Of a DNA stretch of 11,555 bases, positions 6,728 to 11,555 are shown piece by piece. The notes beneath the pieces were generated by a model that was given only the letters and a program-made list of their open reading frames with translations, ran no database searches and was not told where the DNA came from. How positions within the stretch are numbered: the stretch's first letter is position 1; every line of letters starts with the position of its first letter. The position numbers were made by a program, and so were the translations under genes. This DNA is from Planctomycetales bacterium (GTDB taxonomy: Bacteria > Planctomycetota > Planctomycetia > Pirellulales > Thermoguttaceae), in assembly GCA_007122045.1 (NCBI GenBank), contig SKJM01000605.1, forward strand, positions 1 to 11,555, given 5' to 3'.

Positions 6728-6741
6728 CTCGGAGAACGGAC

Positions 6742-8625
6742 ATGCTGAAGCATTGGGTCTTTTTTCTTTCGGTTTTTTCGGCGGCGATGCCTGCCGCGGC
6801 AAGCCTCACGCCCCAGGAGGTCGCCATCGTGGCCATGGCCGAAAGCCGGGAGTCGCGCGCGGTGGCCGAGTATTACGCCAAGGTCCGCGGCGTGCCCGAA
6901 GAAAATATCCTGCTGCTCGACGGGAAGCCGGTGCGCGAACTTGCGCGGACCGAGTGGGACGGGCGGGTGCGGCCGGCGATCCGTAGCTGGTTGCGGGCGG
7001 AGGGGCGCGAGGAGCGGATCCGCTGCTTCGTCACGTGCTGGGACGTGCCGCTGCGCATCGGCCGGCGCAGCTCGAACGCCCCGGAAGTGGTCGAACGGAC
7101 CGAGTACCTCGTCCGGATGCGCGAGACGGCCGTCGGCACGCTGGCCGAGTTGGTCGGCCGGCTTGCGGCGGTGGGAACGGCCTCCCCGGGGCGAGTGCGG
7201 GAGCAGCCCCGATGGGAACCCACCGTAGACCGCAAGGAGGTCGCCGCTGCGGTGGAGGACGCATTCCGCGCGGCGCAACAGCGGCTCGGCGCGTTGCCGG
7301 CCGCAAGCGCCGACCGCAAGCAGCAGACGGCCGTCCTCGAGCGGGCCTTCGGCGCCGCGGTGGGCATCAACGGCCTGCTGCGCTCGATCGCCCGCGGCCG
7401 GTCGCCCGAAACACTCGAAGGCGAAGCGGCGCGGCGGCTGGACATGATGCGGGGCCAGTTGGTCGGCTTGGGCGAAGGCCTTCAGGCCATCAGCCGGCTG
7501 CCCGATACGCTTGCCCGCGACCGCCAACTCGTCGGCCTGGTGCAGCGGACCGGCGGCCTGCTGGGCGTGCTCGAATGGATCGACACGGAACAGGAACTGC
7601 TGCGGAAGAACGAAACCGGGGCGAGCTTCGACAGCGAACTGGCCATGATCAAAAGCCCGGAGTACGTCCTCTTCCGCTGGCAGCCGAACCTGCTGCACTA
7701 CCGGTTCGATGCCCTGCCCGACGGCCTTCGCGACGTCATCATGGTGTCGCGTTTGGAAGCGCCTACGCTGGAAATCACCCGGCGGTTGATCGACGACGCC
7801 GTGCGCGTGGAACGCCAGGGCCTGCAAGGCACGGTGTACCTCGACGCCCGGGGGATCAGCTACGATCCGGCCAAGGACCAGCCGGGTTCGTACGGGCAGT
7901 TCGACGCCTCGCTGCGCGACCTGGCCGCGCGCCTAAGGGCCCACACGGACCTGAAGGTGGTGTTGGACAACGAGCCGGCGTTGTTCCAGCCGGGCGACGG
8001 CCCCGACGCGGCCGTATACTGCGGGTGGTACTCGCTGGCGAAGTATGTTCCGGCCTTCGACTGGAATCCCGGGGCGGTCGGATACCACATTGCCAGCGCC
8101 GAGGCGCGGACGATCCGCAAGCCGGGCGCGACGGTATGGTGCAGCGCCATGCTGGAGGCGGGGGTGGCCGCTACGCTCGGGCCGGTGTTCGAGCCGTACC
8201 TGGCGTCGTTTCCCCTGCCCGACGATTTCTTCCCCCTCCTGATGACCGGCCGGTATACGCTGGCGGAAACGTACTACCGGACCAATCCGTTTAATTCGTG
8301 GGCGATGATTCTCATTGGCGACCCGCTGTACCGGCCGTTTGCAAAGAACCCGCCGCTGAGCGAGGTCGCGCTGCCGGAGCACCTGCGGACGCCGGGCGAG
8401 CCGGGTGTGCCGGCCCAGCCCCTCGTGCCCGAGCGCCCCGCACCGCCGGCGGCGCCGGCGATGCCCGACGAACCGGCGATGCCCGACGAACCGGCGATGC
8501 CCGACGAACCGGCGATGCCTGAGGAACCGGCGACGCCGGGGCAACCGCGCATGTTCGACGATCCGGCGGTTCCGGAGAAGTCGGTGCTCCCGGGGATGTC
8601 GGCGATTCCGCCCCGCGGCCGGTGA
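6742..8625 (+). CDS. Secreted TIGR03790-family protein
   Basis: A 627-residue exported protein of an uncharacterised family recognised by these motifs: LTPQEVAIVAMAESRESRAVAEYYAKVRGVP near the N-terminus, ERIRCFVTCWDVPLRI (91-106), SFDSELAMI (295-303), MVSRLEAPT (334-342), CGWYSLAKYVPAF (427-439), and a terminal AMILIGDPLYRPF (521-533). Residues 1-20 are the signal peptide. Between the DVPLRI and SFDSEL motifs lies an alpha-helical, charged insertion of about 170 residues (about 120-290), which looks longer than in relatives I recall. After the GDPLYRPF motif a Pro-rich tail (about 545-627) contains MPDEPA repeats. The GGAG 7 nt before ATG 6742 fixes the start; the frame is open back to 6208, but that overlaps the HEAT gene. 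The GDP-terminated fold faintly recalls caspase-like (C25) peptidases, but no catalytic dyad is assigned. Confidence 0.85.
   Translation: MLKHWVFFLSVFSAAMPAAASLTPQEVAIVAMAESRESRAVAEYYAKVRGVPEENILLLDGKPVRELARTEWDGRVRPAIRSWLRAEGREERIRCFVTCWDVPLRIGRRSSNAPEVVERTEYLVRMRETAVGTLAELVGRLAAVGTASPGRVREQPRWEPTVDRKEVAAAVEDAFRAAQQRLGALPAASADRKQQTAVLERAFGAAVGINGLLRSIARGRSPETLEGEAARRLDMMRGQLVGLGEGLQAISRLPDTLARDRQLVGLVQRTGGLLGVLEWIDTEQELLRKNETGASFDSELAMIKSPEYVLFRWQPNLLHYRFDALPDGLRDVIMVSRLEAPTLEITRRLIDDAVRVERQGLQGTVYLDARGISYDPAKDQPGSYGQFDASLRDLAARLRAHTDLKVVLDNEPALFQPGDGPDAAVYCGWYSLAKYVPAFDWNPGAVGYHIASAEARTIRKPGATVWCSAMLEAGVAATLGPVFEPYLASFPLPDDFFPLLMTGRYTLAETYYRTNPFNSWAMILIGDPLYRPFAKNPPLSEVALPEHLRTPGEPGVPAQPLVPERPAPPAAPAMPDEPAMPDEPAMPDEPAMPEEPATPGQPRMFDDPAVPEKSVLPGMSAIPPRGR
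8461..8532 (+). repeat. 18-bp tandem repeat (three perfect copies plus one diverged)
   Basis: The units at 8461-8478, 8479-8496 and 8497-8514 are identical, and the fourth (8515-8532) has two substitutions. They encode MPDEPA three times, then MPEEPA, in the Pro-rich tail of the secreted protein. Perfect identity suggests copy number is variable between strains. Confidence 0.95.
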
Positions 8626-8629
8626 GGTG

Positions 8630-8648
8630 GGCGGCAAACGCTTCCGCC
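8630..8648. terminator. Possible bidirectional terminator hairpin between convergent genes
   Basis: GGCGG (8630-8634) and CCGCC (8644-8648) form a 5-bp stem with a 9-nt loop in the 28-nt gap between the convergent stops at 8625 and 8654. No T-tract exists on either side. Location rather than strength is the main support. Confidence 0.3.
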
Positions 8649-8653
8649 GGCGC

Positions 8654-9454
8654 CTATCCTGCCGCACCGGCCAGCAGCGCGATGATCTCGCGGCTGACCT
8701 CCTCGACCGATTTGCCCGTCACCTCGACGGTTTGCCAGCCGTGCCGGCGGACCAGTTGGCCGGCGTAATCGAGTTCGTGGCGGATGCGGTTGAGCGTGGC
8801 GTACGACTCGACGGGGATGCCCGTCCGCTCCGCCCGGACCCGCCGCAGCTCCAGCAGCCGCTCGGCCGACATGCGGAGGTGCACGACGCGGGGTGCGGGA
8901 ACTTTCAGGAGCGGTTCGGGCGGGGCCATGTCGGGAATCAGCGGCACGTTCGCCGCAAACCATCCCCGATAGGCCAGGTAGAGCATGGTCGGCGTCTTCA
9001 TTGCCCGCGACACGCCCACCAGCACCACCTCGGCCCGCTCCAGTTCATCGGCATTCTGCCCGTCGTCGTGGTGGAAGGCGAAGTCGACCGCCTCGATCAC
9101 CCGCTCGCGCGACTCCTGGAGCTGCCGGAACAGGCCCGGCTTCTCCTGCGGCGTACGGCTGAGGTGCATGGCCAGCCGTTCGAGCATGGGCCCGAGCACG
9201 TCGAGCGAATCGACGTCGTGGCGCCGGCTTTCCTCGAGCACCAGGCGGCGCAGCCGGGTGGTCACGAGGCTGTACACGAGCAGCGCGTTCCCGCCGGCCG
9301 CCTCCCGGATCACGTCGGTCACCTCCTGCTCGGAGCGGGCGTTCGCCCGCCGAACGATCCGCACCGGAGGCTCTTCGAACTGGGCCAGGGCCGCGCGCAC
9401 CAGCCGGACCGCCGTTTCCCCCGTCGAGTCGGATAAAATGTACACGTTCAGCAT
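8654..9454 (-). CDS. ppsR: PEP synthase / pyruvate phosphate dikinase regulatory protein (kinase/pyrophosphorylase, DUF299)
   Basis: A 266-residue cytoplasmic enzyme, close to the usual family length of about 270. Family marks are the N-terminal ILSDSTGETA (6-15), HHDDGQ (128-133), the nucleotide-binding loop GVSRAMKTPT (147-156) and NVPLIPD (169-175). Members use ADP to phosphorylate a threonine of PEP synthase or PPDK (inactivation) and phosphate to remove it with release of pyrophosphate (reactivation), so switching gluconeogenic carbon flow. The target enzyme is not in this window. The start at 9454 has no Shine-Dalgarno motif. The preceding gene ends 18 nt upstream, so translation probably relies on termination-reinitiation. 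A 15-bp duplication at this start adds a mini-frame (see 9447-9476). It converges on the TIGR03790 gene. Confidence 0.93.
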   Translation of the reverse strand: MLNVYILSDSTGETAVRLVRAALAQFEEPPVRIVRRANARSEQEVTDVIREAAGGNALLVYSLVTTRLRRLVLEESRRHDVDSLDVLGPMLERLAMHLSRTPQEKPGLFRQLQESRERVIEAVDFAFHHDDGQNADELERAEVVLVGVSRAMKTPTMLYLAYRGWFAANVPLIPDMAPPEPLLKVPAPRVVHLRMSAERLLELRRVRAERTGIPVESYATLNRIRHELDYAGQLVRRHGWQTVEVTGKSVEEVSREIIALLAGAAG

Positions 9455-9476
9455 GGTTCAGTTCAGCATGGTTCAG
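9447..9476 (-). repeat. Perfect 15-bp tandem duplication spanning a stop/start junction
   Basis: Units 9447-9461 and 9462-9476 are identical. On the minus strand each reads CTGAACCATGCTGAA. The upstream copy carries the SDR gene's stop TGA (9475-9473) and an ATG (9469), which opens the frame ATG CTG AAC TGA. The downstream copy supplies that TGA and the true ppsR ATG (9454). All three codon sets share one frame. Without the duplication the ppsR ATG would lie 3 nt after the SDR stop. Confidence 0.95.
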
Positions 9477-10420
9477 TTTGAGCGATACTCGGTTCCCCGG
9501 TCCATTCGGCGGGCCATTTCACTCGTATAGCGGCGGCCGAGGGTGTCGCGGTGGTTTTCCATCCACTCGGTAAGTTTCGTGCTGCCCAAGGGTGGGGCAT
9601 CGACGTGAAGTCGCCCTTCCATGAGGCCACGGATCTCCTCGCGGGTGATGATTACGTCGCCCACCCACAGCCCGAGCAGCCGGCAAGCCCAGTACCCCAC
9701 CCGGGGCGGCACGGAAATGATCGGCCGTTTCACACCGATGGTACGGCCCACGGTGGCAACCAGTTCGCGATACGTGAACGTTTCCGGGCCGATCGCCTCC
9801 AGGATCTCGTCACGGTCGCCGCTCACTCGCTCGGCGGCCGCCCGGGCAAGGTCATCGACGTAAATGGGTTGCAGTTGATACTGCCCGGAGCCAAACACGC
9901 CCATCACGGGAAGATGGCGAAGCGACCACGCGATGTTGTTGATCAGGACGTCTTCCTTACCGAACAGGACGGTCGGGCGCAGGATGCAGTAGGAGACGCC
10001 CAGGCCCTTCAGCGCCGATTCGAGTTCCGCCTTTCCGCGAAAATAGGGCAAGTCGGACGCACTGTCCGGATTGGTAATGCTCACGTGCACAATCCGCCTG
10101 ACCCCGGCCTCTTTCGCGGCCGAAAACAGGATTCGGGTGTTCGCAACCGCTTGCTCGTGCGTGAACAGGCGGTGATCGAACCGCACCCAATAAGTGTTGA
10201 CCAGGGTGTGGACGCCGCGCAGCGAATCGCGCAGCTTGTGGGGCTGCTCGAAGTGAAAGGGAAACGCCTTCACCTTTTCGCCGAAAGGATTCGGCCGATT
10301 CACCGAATTCGTCAGCGTGAGGACCTCGTGTCCGGCGTCAAGCAGACGTTTCGCGATATAACGACCCGAATATCCGAACGCCCCGGTGACTGCGATTGGC
10401 ATGGCAGTGGTTCCGTCCAT
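9473..10420 (-). CDS. NAD(P)-binding atypical SDR / NmrA-like epimerase-family protein
   Basis: A 315-residue Rossmann-fold protein. The dinucleotide-binding motif is TGAFGYSGRYIAKRLL (12-27, TGxxGxxG). The VHVSITNPDS strand follows at about 111-120 and the YFRGK active-site-like pair Y126/K130 at 126-130. The C-terminal third (FTYRELVATVGRTIGV, about 211 on) is the variable substrate part. The pattern fits atypical SDRs related to NmrA and to the NDUFA9-like subgroup, which often act as quinone- or sugar-linked oxidoreductases or as redox sensors. No substrate can be named. Two starts are possible: ATG 10420 (purine-rich AAGAAG upstream, used here) and ATG 10402, six codons later and nearer to the beta-1 strand. 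It ends 18 nt before ppsR and probably shares its transcript; the gap to the toxin gene upstream is 58 nt. Confidence 0.85.
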   Translation of the reverse strand: MDGTTAMPIAVTGAFGYSGRYIAKRLLDAGHEVLTLTNSVNRPNPFGEKVKAFPFHFEQPHKLRDSLRGVHTLVNTYWVRFDHRLFTHEQAVANTRILFSAAKEAGVRRIVHVSITNPDSASDLPYFRGKAELESALKGLGVSYCILRPTVLFGKEDVLINNIAWSLRHLPVMGVFGSGQYQLQPIYVDDLARAAAERVSGDRDEILEAIGPETFTYRELVATVGRTIGVKRPIISVPPRVGYWACRLLGLWVGDVIITREEIRGLMEGRLHVDAPPLGSTKLTEWMENHRDTLGRRYTSEMARRMDRGTEYRSN

Positions 10421-10478
10421 TGAATGCTCTGCTTCTTCTTGCGCAAGCCGCCCACTGCGGCGTCATCTGTCTTGGCAG

Positions 10479-10886
10479 TTATCTCGGTCGCAGCAGTATC
10501 CGAAACCCGGCTTCCGCAAAATGCTTGTCGGTCGTCAGCGCGTCTGCGATCCGACGGGCCTTCATGAGTTGGAACGAGGTGCAATCCGTAAAGGACCATC
10601 CTTTGTCCGTCCGTCGTACATACAGTTGGAATGCCTCCAGAAAGGGAACATTGTCTGCTCCGGCAATCTCAAACCGGCTATCATCGTAAAGGGCACGTAC
10701 AAGGCGGCCGAACAGCCGGCGACCGGGCCCCTGGGCAAGGAAATTCCCCAACTCCGCTAAGACCCATTCCGATGTAAGTATCTGATCGGGCGACTGAGTC
10801 ATGTACTCCACGGCCCACGTATGCGCTTCGTCACGCTTGCTGAGATAGGCGACGAAAAATGACGTGTCGGCGAAGAGCGTGGTCAT
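10479..10886 (-). CDS. PIN-domain ribonuclease toxin, VapC-like
   Basis: A 135-residue PIN domain of typical toxin length. The acidic metal-binding residues are in place: D7 (LFADTSFFVAYL), E45 (WVLAELGNFL), D101 (SFTDCTSFQLM) and D120 (ALTTDKHFAEAGF). VapC-type toxins cleave tRNA or rRNA to stop translation and are held inactive by their antitoxin. The start ATG overlaps the upstream antitoxin stop by 4 nt (ATGA, 10883-10886), the standard coupling of a type II toxin-antitoxin operon. All catalytic residues are intact, so the toxin is likely functional; the RNA target cannot be read from sequence. Confidence 0.92.
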   Translation of the reverse strand: MTTLFADTSFFVAYLSKRDEAHTWAVEYMTQSPDQILTSEWVLAELGNFLAQGPGRRLFGRLVRALYDDSRFEIAGADNVPFLEAFQLYVRRTDKGWSFTDCTSFQLMKARRIADALTTDKHFAEAGFRILLRPR

Positions 10887-11119
10887 CGCTTGCGGTGCCC
10901 ATAGAGGTAGTGGTCTACGTTGCGGGACGCATCCGGCGGCAGGCCCTCGGCCTTGCCTGCCAACCGCAGCAGCGCGCGACCGGCTGTCGGCTTCCCCCGC
11001 CGCGAGCCGGGCTGAGTCGCCTTGGGCCGGAGAGGGCGTACACTCACCTCAGTCCCCTCAGGCAGGGCCTTGGGGTCCTCCAACAGTACTACGCCGTGCT
11101 GAACTCGCCCTCGAATCAT
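10883..11119 (-). CDS. Antitoxin partner of the PIN toxin (DUF104/AF2212-like)
   Basis: A 78-residue protein with an N-terminal small beta segment (MIRGRVQHGVVLLEDPKALP, then EGTEVSVRPL). Such MI.G.V..G.I.L..P..LP.GT.V segments are common in small antitoxins paired with VapC toxins. A basic linker follows, then the C-terminal tail ASRNVDHYLYGHRKR, a motif common in planctomycete and cyanobacterial antitoxins that I take to contact the toxin. ATG 11119 is chosen for its strong GGGAGGGAACC ribosome binding site. The frame stays open upstream to 11248, but that part has no family resemblance. Antitoxins of this kind usually repress their own operon; a palindrome 18 nt upstream of the ATG is a possible operator. 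Domain family assignment is by pattern only. Confidence 0.83.
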   Translation of the reverse strand: MIRGRVQHGVVLLEDPKALPEGTEVSVRPLRPKATQPGSRRGKPTAGRALLRLAGKAEGLPPDASRNVDHYLYGHRKR

Positions 11120-11136
11120 GGTTCCCTCCCTCGTTA

Positions 11137-11147
11137 TGTTGCCAACA
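11137..11147. promoter_or_regulatory. Candidate toxin-antitoxin operator palindrome
   Basis: TGTTG-C-CAACA is a perfect 11-nt inverted repeat located 18 nt upstream of the antitoxin ATG, just ahead of its ribosome binding site. Type II antitoxins normally autorepress through such palindromes near the promoter. I saw no convincing -35/-10 pair next to it. Confidence 0.3.
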
Positions 11148-11288
11148 GCATCAAAGTCGATTGCGGAGCTCGCCCGCTTCCAAGGGCATTGCGCGCGTTC
11201 GCGACTTCCCTCATACTCTATTGGAATACAGGCACCGCGGGAAAGCAAGCACTACCCCGCGCCGAGAGGTACCCGGGGCGCCTGCTGC

Positions 11289-11555
11289 CTACTCCACGAG
11301 ATTAGCCTCCTGACCGGCGGATTGCCGCGAGTCCAACGACACTTGCCGCCCCTCCCGCATTAGCTCCATCAGCCCCAGCAAATCAATCGGCTTTCCGGGC
11401 TCGGGAATGTGGACGTTCCTGCGCCCGCCCTCGCGGAGCTGCGCCGCGCGGGTCTTCAGCTCCTCGGGGCCACCGTGGATCAGCAGGATGGGGGCCGACG
11501 GGTGGATGTGGCTGAGCCAGCGGTCGATGTCGGTCGCGTCGCCGTGGCCCGAAAA
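11289..11555 (-). CDS. Metallo-beta-lactamase-fold nuclease, C-terminus only (RNA-metabolising beta-CASP type)
   Basis: These are the last 88 residues of a protein whose start lies beyond the right edge. The opening FSGHGDATDIDRWL followed by ILLIHGGPEEL is the conserved end of beta-CASP/RMMBL metallo-hydrolases (SxHxD...HGE/GPE in RNA-processing nucleases); the His and Asp of SGHGD belong to the metal centre and the IHGG His to the last conserved motif. The final 40 residues form a short tail with no recognised domain. Substrate (mRNA 3' processing versus other) cannot be decided from this fragment. It is followed by 169 nt of non-coding sequence before the antitoxin gene. Confidence 0.85.
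   Translation of the reverse strand, partial: FSGHGDATDIDRWLSHIHPSAPILLIHGGPEELKTRAAQLREGGRRNVHIPEPGKPIDLLGLMELMREGRQVSLDSRQSAGQEANLVE

Noticed and set aside
5385..6836. 483-codon minus-strand open frame
   Set aside because: It is antisense to the HEAT gene and crosses its whole length. The sense frame has a signal peptide and nine repeats.
6691..7827. 378-codon minus-strand open frame, and the plus-strand 419-codon frame at 7035-8294
   Set aside because: Both are shadows of the TIGR03790 gene, rich in Arg/His/Pro, with no recognisable motif.
8461..8532. Short regular repeats considered as a CRISPR array
   Set aside because: The units are directly contiguous with no spacers, are multiples of 3 nt and lie in frame within a gene.
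8405..9436. 343-codon plus-strand open frame over ppsR
   Set aside because: It runs antisense through ppsR and across the repeat region. The minus-strand frame carries all PpsR motifs.
11120..11248. Upstream extension of the antitoxin
   Set aside because: There is no family similarity in this stretch, and a strong ribosome binding site supports the start at 11119.

Overview
The window looks like a chromosomal stretch of a GC-rich planctomycete. The main reasons are a transmembrane Ser/Thr kinase with the N-terminal module typical of that phylum, a TIGR03790-type secreted protein, a secreted HEAT-repeat protein, and a VapC-type toxin operon. No rRNA, tRNA, CRISPR array or transposase is visible. 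The assignment to phylum is inference from protein architecture.

Left block, minus strand, 1-2499. Three genes read leftwards: a small secreted protein with a Gly/Arg/Pro/Tyr-rich tail, a membrane histidine kinase, and a response regulator whose 5' end overlaps the kinase by 4 nt and which runs off the window. The layout and the small protein's architecture parallel the enterobacterial zinc/envelope-stress system ZraP-ZraS-ZraR. Upstream of the secreted protein is a good sigma-54 (-24/-12) promoter at 2484-2499, with an inverted repeat about 109 nt upstream of the predicted start site. That is what control by an NtrC-type regulator would need, and this is the most coherent possible new system in the window.

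Middle block, plus strand, 2738-8625. A 482-nt divergent intergenic region leads to a 908-residue Hanks-type kinase with one membrane segment and a large extracytoplasmic C-terminal half. A secreted nine-repeat HEAT protein follows 5 nt later, probably in the same operon. After a 211-nt leader comes a TIGR03790-family secreted protein with a long helical insertion and a C-terminal 18-bp tandem repeat.

Right block, minus strand, 8654-11555. Reading leftwards from the right edge: the C-terminus of a metallo-beta-lactamase-fold RNA-processing-type nuclease (partial), an antitoxin/PIN-toxin pair with a 4-nt overlap, an NAD(P)-binding SDR/NmrA-like protein, and a PpsR-type PEP synthase/PPDK regulatory kinase-phosphotransferase. 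The junction of the last two genes carries a perfect 15-bp tandem duplication covering the stop codon of one gene and the start codon of the next. It creates an extra three-codon reading frame.
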